Below, piece after piece: positions 25,674 through 34,167 of a DNA stretch of 64,000 nucleotides; position 1 is the stretch's first letter; every line of letters begins with the position of its first letter. Both the position numbers and the translations under genes were made by a program. Location of the stretch: positions 84,543 through 148,542 of the forward strand of contig NZ_LRUN01000014.1 of NCBI RefSeq assembly GCF_001679645.1, read 5' to 3'. This DNA comes from Pseudomonas bananamidigenes (GTDB lineage Bacteria; Pseudomonadota; Gammaproteobacteria; Pseudomonadales; Pseudomonadaceae). A model generated the notes under the pieces. That model searched no databases and was not told where the DNA came from. It was given only the letters and a program-made list of their open reading frames with translations.

Positions 25674-27005
25674 TCAGTTCCTGATGGCCCAGAATTTCAG
25701 TTCAAGCTCGGCGAATTCGCCGGACACGTGGAACGCGAAGCCGCCGGAGCGCTCGAGTTGCGCCAGGTCTTCGGAACTGAGTTCGAGGATGAAATAGGTT
25801 TTGTTGGAGTGGAACGCGATCTGCCGCGGGGCCACCGGCAACGGTTTGACCTTGATCCCCGGCAGGTGCAGGTTGACCAGTTGGCGGATGCGTTCCACCG
25901 GGCCGACCTTGAGGTGCGCAGGCAAGCGATTGCGCAATTCTTCGGAGTCGCAGTTGGCACTGGCTGCCAGCACGAACGAGGCCGAGCCCAGCAGTTTGTG
26001 GTCGTGCAGCGGCGACACGATGATCCCGTACTGACGCGCCTGCAGGATCAGTTCGATGGCGTGCTGTTCCAGCACCATCGACAGCACCTGACGGATCGAC
26101 TCCATCAGTTTGCGGAAACTCGCACCCTGGTCGGCGTGGGAGTAGCGGCTGTCCAGACGCGGGCGTTTGCTGTCGCTGGAGAAGGTCGCCAGATCGCCGA
26201 GCATGGTCAGCAGCGTGCGGTACAACTCTTCCGGGTGAACCTGCTCCAGGCCCAGGTAATGGCGCAGCAGCAGTTCGGTGCGGTTGATCAGTTGCAGCAT
26301 CATGAAATCGCCGATTTCCGCGCCGCCGACCTTGCCGTTGGAACGAATGCGTTCGGCAATGGTGTCGCCCCGGTGACCGAGCATGCTGATCACTTCCTTC
26401 AGGCACGACAGCAGGTAGCTGGAGGCGTGAGCCTGAATGTAGGTCGGCACGAAGTCCGGGTCGAGGCTGATCACGCCGTCCGGCGTGGTGTCGAGCACGT
26501 CGCAGATCTTCAGCTTCACGTAGGCCTGATCGCTCTGCTGCTCGCCGAGCAACAGCTTGAAGTCCGGCCTACCGCAACTGACCTGACTGGCGGAATCGTC
26601 GCCGGCGTTGGAGTCGGCCACTTCGGCGTCATACGCGGTGTAGCGTGCGAGCACGTCCGACTGCTCCGGGCGACGGGCCTCGATGTGGTTACCGGTGACC
26701 AGCGGCAGCGCCAGATAAACCGGCATGTTGCCGGTGTTCGGCGGAATGTCCAGGGCCAGGGGTTCGGTGTTGCCGCCGAGTTCGAACAGGCTGCCGTCCG
26801 GCAGGATCCCCGAGGCTTCACTGATCACCAGTTTGCCCATGTTGAGGAACTGCAAGTCGATTTGCAGGTTGAGAAAACCCCAGGTGTAGCCGCCCAGCAA
26901 CTGGGTGCGGGTCTTCATCTGATGGTCGTAGTAGCGGTCGTTGTGCTGGAAGTGCTGCGGACGCAGCAACATGCCTTCCTGCCAGATGACTTTATGGGTA
27001 TTCAT
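25674..27005 (-). CDS. tssK: T6SS baseplate protein TssK
   Basis: 443 residues, normal length. It begins VIWQEGMLLRPQHFQ, the invariant TssK start, and contains 'LKEVISMLGHRGDTIAERI' and a C-terminal membrane-docking domain. TssK links the baseplate (TssEFG) to the TssL/TssM membrane complex in the cytoplasm. It is two bases from the end of tssJ and just upstream of tssL, with no room for a separate promoter. Confidence 0.96.
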   Translation of the reverse strand: MNTHKVIWQEGMLLRPQHFQHNDRYYDHQMKTRTQLLGGYTWGFLNLQIDLQFLNMGKLVISEASGILPDGSLFELGGNTEPLALDIPPNTGNMPVYLALPLVTGNHIEARRPEQSDVLARYTAYDAEVADSNAGDDSASQVSCGRPDFKLLLGEQQSDQAYVKLKICDVLDTTPDGVISLDPDFVPTYIQAHASSYLLSCLKEVISMLGHRGDTIAERIRSNGKVGGAEIGDFMMLQLINRTELLLRHYLGLEQVHPEELYRTLLTMLGDLATFSSDSKRPRLDSRYSHADQGASFRKLMESIRQVLSMVLEQHAIELILQARQYGIIVSPLHDHKLLGSASFVLAASANCDSEELRNRLPAHLKVGPVERIRQLVNLHLPGIKVKPLPVAPRQIAFHSNKTYFILELSSEDLAQLERSGGFAFHVSGEFAELELKFWAIRN

Positions 27006-27007
27006 GA

Positions 27008-27508
27008 TCAGTCATCCGCCTTGGCGAGCACTTCATTGGTTTTGCGGATACCGGCCTGGTCCAGGGTCAGATCGGCCTCGGTGACTTCCAGCGGGGTGAC
27101 CGGGAAGGTGTGACGCCATTTGGTTTCCGGCAGGTCGCGGTAAGCGGCGAGGATGCCGATGTAACGGCTGCCCTCCTCCACGCTAAGTTTGAGTTCCACG
27201 GTTTCACCCGGGCGCAGTTCGAGTTCTTCGCTGGCCACCAGATCCGGGTTGAGAGATTCCTTGGCGCGCTCGTAGAGGCTGAAAAAATCGGCGTTTTCGA
27301 AGGTCACCGGGTGCTTGAGCTCGAACAGCCGCACCACGATCGGCGACGGACGACCGTTGAGGTCCGGATTCAGCTGATCGCTGCCGGTCAGTTTCAGGTT
27401 GATCTTGGTCACTTTCGAATACGGCGACAGCGACGAGCAACCGGCGAGCAGCACCATCAGGGTGAGCGCGGTCAGCGTCTTGAAAAAAGCGGTCGAGCGG
27501 CGAGACAT
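27008..27508 (-). CDS. tssJ: T6SS outer-membrane lipoprotein TssJ
   Basis: 166 residues from the ATG at 27508, which has AAGG about 9 bases upstream. Earlier ATGs at 27517 and 27514 overlap the fha stop and would stand directly on the ribosome site. The lipobox LAGC places the lipidated cysteine at residue 24. The mature protein is a small beta-sandwich (YSKVTKINLKLTGSDQLNPDLNGRPSPIVVRLFEL), the TssJ signature. It anchors TssM to the outer membrane. Confidence 0.94.
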   Translation of the reverse strand: MSRRSTAFFKTLTALTLMVLLAGCSSLSPYSKVTKINLKLTGSDQLNPDLNGRPSPIVVRLFELKHPVTFENADFFSLYERAKESLNPDLVASEELELRPGETVELKLSVEEGSRYIGILAAYRDLPETKWRHTFPVTPLEVTEADLTLDQAGIRKTNEVLAKADD

Positions 27509-27513
27509 GCGCA

Positions 27514-28707
27514 TCATCCTTGGTGGTCGGTGTGAAGGGTGGAGATCAGGCGGATCTGTTCTTCGTAGGCCTGGGCGAAGTCACGGGCCAGCAGACGCTC
27601 GCTCCAGTCATCGTCCTGACGCAGCGCCTGGTGGTAACGGTTGAACGCTCTCCAGCGACCGCCGGCGGTGGCGAGCAACGGCGTGTTGTCGCGTTCGAAA
27701 CGCAGGGTCAGCTGCTCCGGCGAGAAGTGCTCCAGCGTGCCGCGCACCGCCGCCCGGCTGGCGGTCAGCAGCGCCACCTGATGCGCCTGCAAGTCGCGGA
27801 ATGCCCGGGAGATCGCCTGCTCGGCCGGCAAGTGCCCCGGCTTGTGCGGCTGCAACAGGATGTCCAGCGCCTCGCTCGGGTCGACAGCGAATTTCAGCGG
27901 GTTCTTGTTGGTGCCCTGCACGGTGGTCTGGGCCAGACGCAGTTCGTTCTTCAACTCCGAACGGGTGCGCAGGCTCTGTTGCAGACCGCCGATGCTCTGG
28001 CGCAGCAGACGTGCCGCGTTCAGCGCCAGCGCTTCACGTTCGTCGTGGCTGAGGTTCTTCACGTTCACGCCGAGTGCCGCGCCGAACTTGTCCCAGAAGG
28101 TTTCGCTCTGACGCTCGACGGCTTTCGGTGCCGGAGCCGGTTCAGGCTTGGGCTCGACGATCAGCTCCGGCACCATCAGGCTTTCCATGTCGATACGTGC
28201 ATAGTCGGCGCGCTGACGGGAGTCTTGCGGGTCGGTGACCGGCGCGAGCATCTCTTCGAATTCCGAGTACACGCGCTCCTGCTGCTCCAGCGATTTCAGC
28301 GGATCGAGATCGAGGAAGGCATCGTCCGGGATGATGCTGCCGGCGGCGCGGGGCAGGCCCACTTCACCGTCGAAGGTCGCCGGATCGCGCACCAGTCGCG
28401 CACGAATCTCGAAGTCGCCCAGCACGTAAGTGCTGCCATGCTCGATGCGTACCGGTTCGCCCTTGTGCAGGCGCGCGCCGCTGTCGCCATCCTGGACGCC
28501 GTTGCTGCTGGTGTCGGTCAGGTAGAACGTGCCCTCGCGATAGCTGACGATCGCGTGGTGGTTGGACAGGTGACGCTTGCGGTCAGGGATGATCCAGTCG
28601 CAGTCCTCGCCGCGCCCGATCACGCCGCCGGCCTGCTTGAAGGTCCGCTGGCACAGTTCGGTGGGCACGAACTGCTTGGTGTTCAGCATTTCGAAAACCA
28701 GTTCCAT
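27514..28707 (-). CDS. fha: T6SS forkhead-associated protein (Fha/TagH)
   Basis: 397 residues. An N-terminal FHA domain (about 15-105) has the phosphothreonine-binding motifs GRGEDCDW and SNHHAIV with YLTDTSSNGV. The C-terminal part holds the TagH domain ('GVNVKNLSHDEREALALNAARLLRQSIGGL...LKNELR'). In P. aeruginosa, Fha proteins are substrates of the T6SS kinase and turn on secretion when phosphorylated. The partners Stk1 and Stp1 lie in the same operon. Its stop overlaps the first ATG of tssJ. Confidence 0.93.
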   Translation of the reverse strand: MELVFEMLNTKQFVPTELCQRTFKQAGGVIGRGEDCDWIIPDRKRHLSNHHAIVSYREGTFYLTDTSSNGVQDGDSGARLHKGEPVRIEHGSTYVLGDFEIRARLVRDPATFDGEVGLPRAAGSIIPDDAFLDLDPLKSLEQQERVYSEFEEMLAPVTDPQDSRQRADYARIDMESLMVPELIVEPKPEPAPAPKAVERQSETFWDKFGAALGVNVKNLSHDEREALALNAARLLRQSIGGLQQSLRTRSELKNELRLAQTTVQGTNKNPLKFAVDPSEALDILLQPHKPGHLPAEQAISRAFRDLQAHQVALLTASRAAVRGTLEHFSPEQLTLRFERDNTPLLATAGGRWRAFNRYHQALRQDDDWSERLLARDFAQAYEEQIRLISTLHTDHQG

Positions 28708-28725
28708 GTTTGATGCTCCTTGCGG

Positions 28726-28866
28726 TCACTTGCCGCGATTGGCCGCCTGCGGATCACCCAATGGGCGGTAATCGTTATCGTTGAATTTGTAATTGCCGCT
28801 GCAACCGCCGAGGCCGCACAGAACGACGACGGTCAGCAGGACAGCGTGCCAGTGACGAACAGACAT
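28726..28866 (-). CDS. small T6SS-associated lipoprotein
   Basis: 46 residues, MSVRHWHAVLLTVVVLCGLGGC followed by SGNYKFNDNDYRPLGDP. The lipobox LGGC puts the lipidated cysteine at residue 22, leaving a mature peptide of only 25 residues. It sits between sfa2 and fha, the place of the small orfX (PA1664) in the P. aeruginosa H2-T6SS cluster. Function is unknown. The tiny acidic peptide might contact the membrane complex or just mark a conserved operon spacer. Confidence comes from the clean signal and position. Confidence 0.72.
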   Translation of the reverse strand: MSVRHWHAVLLTVVVLCGLGGCSGNYKFNDNDYRPLGDPQAANRGK

Positions 28867-28959
28867 CAGAGAGTCTCCAGGTGTAGACAAAGCACAAAGC
28901 GCCGACCCTTCCGGGCGGCGCTGAAACAAGCGGACGAGGTGAAGCCGACGGACTTTTGC

Positions 28960-30489
28960 CTACCCATCGAAGTCACCCAGATTGATGTTCAAGCGGCCCA
29001 GCCGATACAGCAGCGTGCGCCGGGGCAGACCCAGTTCGCGGGCCGCCAGGGTCTGGTTGCCGTCGTTCTTGCGCAGGCAATCGAGCAGCAATGTGCGCTC
29101 GACCCGCTCCAGACGTTCACGCAGGTTCAGGCTGCTGTCGTCCTCCGGCACCGGCTCCATGCGCAGGGAAAAATGCTCGGCCAGCAGCTCGCCGCCTTCG
29201 CACAGCAACACCGCACGCTCGACCAGCGCCTTGAGTTCACGAACGTTGCCGGGGAAGGTGTAACCGGACAGGTGCTCCAGCGCCGAGTCCGACCAGCGCA
29301 CCGGATCCCGTTGCAAATACGCGCAGGCCTTTTCGGCGAAATGTTTCGCCAGATCGAGGATGTCGCCTTCACGCTGGCGCAGGGCCGGCAAGGTAATCGG
29401 GAATTGCGCGAGGCGGTAATACAGGTCTTCGCGGAATTTGCCTTCGCTGACCAGCACCGCCAGATCGCGGTGGGTGGCGGCAATGATGCGCACGTCGATC
29501 TTGTGGGTGTCGTTGGAGCCCAGCGGACGGATCTCGCCTTCCTGCAAGACGCGCAGGAGCTTCGATTGCAACGACAACGGCATGTCACCGATTTCGTCGA
29601 GCAGCAGCGTGCCGCCGTTAGCCGCATCGAACAGCCCGGCGCGGTCGCGGTCGGCGCCGGTGAACGCCCCCTTGCGATAGCCGAACAGCTCGCTTTCCAG
29701 CAGGTTTTCCGGGAACGCCGCGCAGTTCTGCACGATGAACGCCTGGGACCGACGCGGCCCGCAATCATGGATCGCCCGGGCTACCACTTCCTTGCCGGTG
29801 CCGGTCTCGCCACGCAACAGCACGGTGTAAGGACTGTGCAGGACCTTGCTGATCAGCGAGTAGGTCTGGCGCATGGCCGCGCTTTTACCGATCAGGCCGT
29901 AGCCGCTGATGCTCGGCACGCTGCGGACCGCCGGCGCCACGGCGTCCGCCGGTTGGCGCAGGCGCTGCAGCAAATGCAACTGGCCGAGCACGAACGAGCC
30001 GAGCTGACCGAGGGAGTCGGCGAAGCCTTGCAGGTCACTGTGACGACGGCTGGCGCACAGCAACAGACCCTCGACGGCCTTCTGCTGATTGACCAGCGGC
30101 ACGCACAACAGCGACTGCCACGGCATGGCCGAGGCCGGCAGGAAGCTGGTTTCGTGCAGGCTGCCGCCCAGATCGTCGAGGCACACCACGCGGTTCTGAC
30201 ACAGGGCGAATTGCAGCAACTGCTCGCCGTTGTAATCCGCCGGCAGGCTCGCCGCGCCACGGGGCTGCAACAAGCCGTCGAGGCACTCGGCGTTCATCCC
30301 CAGGCAGGTGTGGGTGGCATCGAGCAGGTACAGCTGCGTCAGCTCGCAACCGCTCAACCCGGCCACGCCGCGCACGAAATCACCCAGCAGCGCAGCACCG
30401 TCCGCCGCCCGCGACAGGCTGGCGAACTGCGCCAGCAAGGCTTCGGCATAGACCAATGGCTGTGGCACTTGAGTGAACATCACACTCAC
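28960..30489 (-). CDS. sfa2: sigma-54-dependent activator of the T6SS (Sfa2-like)
   Basis: 509 residues in three parts: an N-terminal GAF-like sensor; an AAA+ domain with Walker A GETGTGKE (227-234), the sigma-54 contact loop GAFTGA (274-279) and Walker B 'GGTLLLDEIGD'; and a C-terminal Fis-type helix-turn-helix (NQTLAARELGLPRRTLLYRL). It should use ATP to open promoters bound by RpoN. In P. aeruginosa the corresponding protein belongs to the H2-T6SS operon. I found no convincing RpoN site before tssA, so its targets may lie elsewhere (for example hcp genes). Confidence 0.93.
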   Translation of the reverse strand: MSVMFTQVPQPLVYAEALLAQFASLSRAADGAALLGDFVRGVAGLSGCELTQLYLLDATHTCLGMNAECLDGLLQPRGAASLPADYNGEQLLQFALCQNRVVCLDDLGGSLHETSFLPASAMPWQSLLCVPLVNQQKAVEGLLLCASRRHSDLQGFADSLGQLGSFVLGQLHLLQRLRQPADAVAPAVRSVPSISGYGLIGKSAAMRQTYSLISKVLHSPYTVLLRGETGTGKEVVARAIHDCGPRRSQAFIVQNCAAFPENLLESELFGYRKGAFTGADRDRAGLFDAANGGTLLLDEIGDMPLSLQSKLLRVLQEGEIRPLGSNDTHKIDVRIIAATHRDLAVLVSEGKFREDLYYRLAQFPITLPALRQREGDILDLAKHFAEKACAYLQRDPVRWSDSALEHLSGYTFPGNVRELKALVERAVLLCEGGELLAEHFSLRMEPVPEDDSSLNLRERLERVERTLLLDCLRKNDGNQTLAARELGLPRRTLLYRLGRLNINLGDFDG

Positions 30490-30490
30490 C

Positions 30491-33148
30491 TCAGGCGAAC
30501 TCGCAGGTCACGCCGGCTTCGCCATTGAGCGTCGCATGCACGCGCTTGAGGCTTTCACCGGTGGCCATGGCGTCGAGCAAGCGGTCAGCCACCAGCGGCA
30601 GCACGTGCTGATCGAGCAGGTGGTCGATCAGACGCGCACCGCTTTCGCTTTGGGTGCAACGCTCGGACAGATGATCGACGAGGTTCTGGCACCAGGTGAA
30701 ATCCAGCTGACGGCGGTTCAGCCGCTCGCCCAGACGACCGAGCTTGATCTCGATCAGCTCGCGCAATACCGGGCCGCCGACCGGGTAGTACGGCACCACT
30801 TTCATCCGCGCCAGCAGCGCCGGCTTGAAGTGTTTGCTGAGCACCGGGCGAATGGTTTCTTCCAGCACTTCGGCGGTCGGACGCTCGCCGTTTTCGCAAA
30901 GGTCGCTGATCTTGTCGCTGCCCAGGTTCGAGGTCATCAGGATCAGCGTGTTGCGGAAGTCGATCTCGCGACCTTCGCCGTCGTTGGCCACGCCCTTGTC
31001 GAAGATCTGGTAGAACAGGTTGAGCACGTCCGGGTCGGCCTTCTCGACCTCATCGAGCAGCACCACCGAATACGGCTTCTGGCGCACCGCTTCGGTGAGC
31101 ATGCCGCCCTCGCCGTAACCGACGTAGCCTGGCGGTGCACCGATCAGCCGGGAAACGGTGTGTTTCTCCTGAAACTCGGACATGTTGATGGTGGTGATGA
31201 AACGGTCACCGCCGTACAGCAGATCGGCAAGGGCCAGTGCGGTTTCGGTCTTGCCGACGCCGCTCGGGCCCACCAGCAGGAACACGCCGACCGGTGCATC
31301 AGGTTTGTTCAAACCGGCGGCGGTGGCGCGCATCGAACGATCCAGCGCGTGCACGGCCTGCTCCTGACCCCGGATGCGGGCACGCAGGTCGGTGGCGAAA
31401 CTCGCGACCTTGGCGTTGTGCTCACGGGCCAGTTGTGCCAGCGGCACGCCGGTCCAGGCGCTGATCACTTCGGCCACCAGACGCGGGCAGACTTCGAAGC
31501 TGACCAGTCGCTCCTTGATCTGGGCGGCGGTCAGGGCGCTGTGGGTTTCGTTGAGTTGCGCTTCCAGCTCCTCGACGCTTTGGCCTGCTTTAACCTCGGC
31601 AGCGACGGTTTCGATCACCGTGCCTTCGGCGTCTTCTTTAACAGTCACCACCGGCTCGACCACCGCCGCTTCGCGGGCCTTGGCCAGTTGCTGGCGCAGC
31701 TCCAGCAGACGCTCGGCCAATTGCTTCTGCTCGGTCCACAGGGTTTCCAGTGCAACCTTTTCGGCCTCGGCTTCGTCCAGCCGCGCTTCCAGTGCCTCCA
31801 GCGCCTCGAGGTCGATCGGCAGACCGGCTTCGGCATCGCGGCGCAGGGCCTGACGCTGACGGCCACCTTCGGCCAGTTCACCTCGCAGGCGCTCCAGGCT
31901 TTCCGGGGCGGCGGCGAGGCTGATGCGCACGCGGGCGCACGCGGTGTCGAGCACGTCGACGGCCTTGTCCGGCAGTTGCCGACCGGCCAGGTAACGGGCG
32001 GACAGTTCCGCCGCCGACACCACCGCGTCATCGCGCAGGTAGATGCCGTGGCTCTTTTCATAGACCTGCGCCAGGCCACGCAGGATGGTCACGGCTTCGC
32101 TCACGGTCGGTTCGTGCAGTTGAACCGGCTGGAAGCGACGGGCCAGTGCCGGGTCTTTCTCGAAGTATTTCTTGTACTCGGCCCAGGTGGTGGCGGCGAT
32201 GGTGCGCAGCTCGCCGCGAGCCAGTGCCGGTTTCAGCAGGTTGGCCGCATCGGAACCGCCGGCATTGCCGCCCGCGCCGATCAGGGTGTGGGCTTCGTCG
32301 ATGAACAGGATGATCGGTTTCGGCGAGGCCTTGACCTCGTCGATCACGCCTTTCAGACGTCGTTCGAATTCACCCTTGACGCTGGCGCCGGCCTGCAACA
32401 GGCCCATGTCCAGCGCCAGCAGCTCGACGCCCTTGAGCACTTGCGGTACTTCACCGGCAGCGATGCGCGAGGCCAGGCCTTCGACGATGGCGGTCTTGCC
32501 CACGCCAGCCTCACCGACCACGATCGGGTTGTTCTTGCGACGACGGGCGAGGATGTCGACCATCTGGCGGATAGCGCCATCGCGGCACAGCACCGGGTCG
32601 AGCTTGCCGTCGCGGGCCTGTTGGGTCAGGTTGTGGGTGAAGCGCTCCAGCAGCGATTCACCCGGGGCCACCGGTTTGCCGCTCGCCGCTGCCTGAGGCT
32701 GTTGCGACAGGGCAAACTCTTTCAGGCGCTCGATGTTCAGTCTGGCGAGCAACGGCTGATAGCGGCTGCCGGCATAGCGCATCGGGTTGCGCAGCAGCGC
32801 GAGGATCAGGGCCGCGTCTTCAACCGAGGTCTGGCCCAGTTCAAGGTTGGCCACCAGCAACGCATCCTGCAGCCACTGCACCAGTTCCGGAGCGAACACC
32901 GGGTTGCGCGAAGCGCTGTGTTCGACTCGCGTCTGCAGTGCGGCGCTCAGCTCGCCGGCATCAACGTCGGCATCCTGCAACGCACGGGAGAGCAGACCGT
33001 TCGGACGCTCCAGCAGGCCCAGCAGCAAGTCCTCGACCAGAATCTTGCTGCCGCCACGGGCGACGCAACGCTCGGCCGAACGCTCAAGATCGCGACGGGT
33101 TTCGGCGTCCAGCGCCTGGATGAGTTGTTGCAGGTCTACGTTGATCAT
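30491..33148 (-). CDS. clpV: T6SS AAA+ ATPase ClpV (TssH)
   Basis: 885 residues. A Clp N-domain is followed by two AAA+ modules. Walker A motifs are GEAGVGKT (about residues 211-218) and GPSGVGKT (627-634), with a coiled middle domain (about 410-530) between them. The C-terminal module includes 'RLIGAPPGYVGYGEGG', the Clp/Hsp100 pore loop. ClpV extracts contracted TssB/TssC sheath and recycles it. It ends 2 bp before sfa2 starts, and begins 12 bp after tssG. Confidence 0.96.
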   Translation of the reverse strand: MINVDLQQLIQALDAETRRDLERSAERCVARGGSKILVEDLLLGLLERPNGLLSRALQDADVDAGELSAALQTRVEHSASRNPVFAPELVQWLQDALLVANLELGQTSVEDAALILALLRNPMRYAGSRYQPLLARLNIERLKEFALSQQPQAAASGKPVAPGESLLERFTHNLTQQARDGKLDPVLCRDGAIRQMVDILARRRKNNPIVVGEAGVGKTAIVEGLASRIAAGEVPQVLKGVELLALDMGLLQAGASVKGEFERRLKGVIDEVKASPKPIILFIDEAHTLIGAGGNAGGSDAANLLKPALARGELRTIAATTWAEYKKYFEKDPALARRFQPVQLHEPTVSEAVTILRGLAQVYEKSHGIYLRDDAVVSAAELSARYLAGRQLPDKAVDVLDTACARVRISLAAAPESLERLRGELAEGGRQRQALRRDAEAGLPIDLEALEALEARLDEAEAEKVALETLWTEQKQLAERLLELRQQLAKAREAAVVEPVVTVKEDAEGTVIETVAAEVKAGQSVEELEAQLNETHSALTAAQIKERLVSFEVCPRLVAEVISAWTGVPLAQLAREHNAKVASFATDLRARIRGQEQAVHALDRSMRATAAGLNKPDAPVGVFLLVGPSGVGKTETALALADLLYGGDRFITTINMSEFQEKHTVSRLIGAPPGYVGYGEGGMLTEAVRQKPYSVVLLDEVEKADPDVLNLFYQIFDKGVANDGEGREIDFRNTLILMTSNLGSDKISDLCENGERPTAEVLEETIRPVLSKHFKPALLARMKVVPYYPVGGPVLRELIEIKLGRLGERLNRRQLDFTWCQNLVDHLSERCTQSESGARLIDHLLDQHVLPLVADRLLDAMATGESLKRVHATLNGEAGVTCEFA

Positions 33149-33159
33149 GGCTCACGTCC

Positions 33160-34167
33160 TTAATGAATTTTGCTGCCCAGGGTCACCACGCCGTCTGCTT
33201 TTTCGCAGCCCAGCCAACTGGTCCAGCCCAGGCGACAGTCGTTCTTCTCGCCAATGCGCAGTTCGCGGATTTCCTCCGGACGCAGCACCAGGCGAATGTC
33301 GTAATCGAGCGGGTCACGCAGGGTGAACCGCACCAGCGCGCAGAGCGGCTGGTAACCGAAACCGATGGGCAGGAATTCGTGGAATCGCTCCCAGTCGAGT
33401 TCGGTGATGTGAATGCGGAATTTGCCGCTGCGGTCGCGCACGTGCTCGCCCAGCACCAGGTCTTCGCCCAGCACGCTGTTGGCGAACCCGAGGCGGTTGC
33501 GCTGCTCTTCGAGGATTTCCACGCGGCGCTCGATGCACTGCTCGATGACCAGGTCTTCGTGCTTGAAGTAGTAACGCAGCACCGCTTCGATCAGCGCCGC
33601 CGAGTGCGCCCGCAGACTGAGCAGGCCGAGGTACGGCAGCAGGCGCTTCCAGTTCAGTTCCTTGGCCTTGCGGATCTCGTCGCCGCCGAGGCCGATCAGC
33701 GCGAACAGATGAGAAGAGAACGGGTCTACCGCGCCGCTCTGGAAGCTGGCGCGGTAGCGATATTTGCGCCAGATCGGCAGCAACAGCCGTTGCAGGCGAT
33801 GGTGGAACAGGTCGAGGAAGTTGCGCGTCGGGTTGCCGTCCTCGCTGTCGCCCAGGGCTTGCTCGCCGTAGAACGCCGGCAACGGCGAACCGGAACCGAC
33901 CAGACCGATCAGGTTGAAACGCAGACGCGCGCGCATCTGCCCGTGTTCCTCGAAAAACTCCACGCGGTCGACGTCGCTGCCGGGGAAACCCAGGCTCGGG
34001 TTGGCCTGGAATTCCAGCTGGTCGTACAGATCCTCTTCGCTCAGGTACGGGTGCGCCTCGCGCAGCCGGTCGATCACCAGCAGCACGGCCTGAAACAGCG
34101 AGTACTCGCGTATTACCCGGCTCAGCCCGCTTAAAGCAGGGGCTGCAGGCCCATACGTGGTGTCCAT
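33160..34167 (-). CDS. tssG: T6SS baseplate protein TssG
   Basis: 335 residues, typical length. TssG signatures include 'YSLFQAVLLVIDRLREAHP', 'NPSLGFPGSDV' and 'RFNLIGLVGSGSPLPAFYGE'. It joins TssF in the baseplate wedge. Its first 37 bases overlap the end of tssF, which indicates strong translational coupling and fits the 1:2 TssG:TssF complex. The ribosome site lies within tssF. Confidence 0.95.
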   Translation of the reverse strand: MDTTYGPAAPALSGLSRVIREYSLFQAVLLVIDRLREAHPYLSEEDLYDQLEFQANPSLGFPGSDVDRVEFFEEHGQMRARLRFNLIGLVGSGSPLPAFYGEQALGDSEDGNPTRNFLDLFHHRLQRLLLPIWRKYRYRASFQSGAVDPFSSHLFALIGLGGDEIRKAKELNWKRLLPYLGLLSLRAHSAALIEAVLRYYFKHEDLVIEQCIERRVEILEEQRNRLGFANSVLGEDLVLGEHVRDRSGKFRIHITELDWERFHEFLPIGFGYQPLCALVRFTLRDPLDYDIRLVLRPEEIRELRIGEKNDCRLGWTSWLGCEKADGVVTLGSKIH

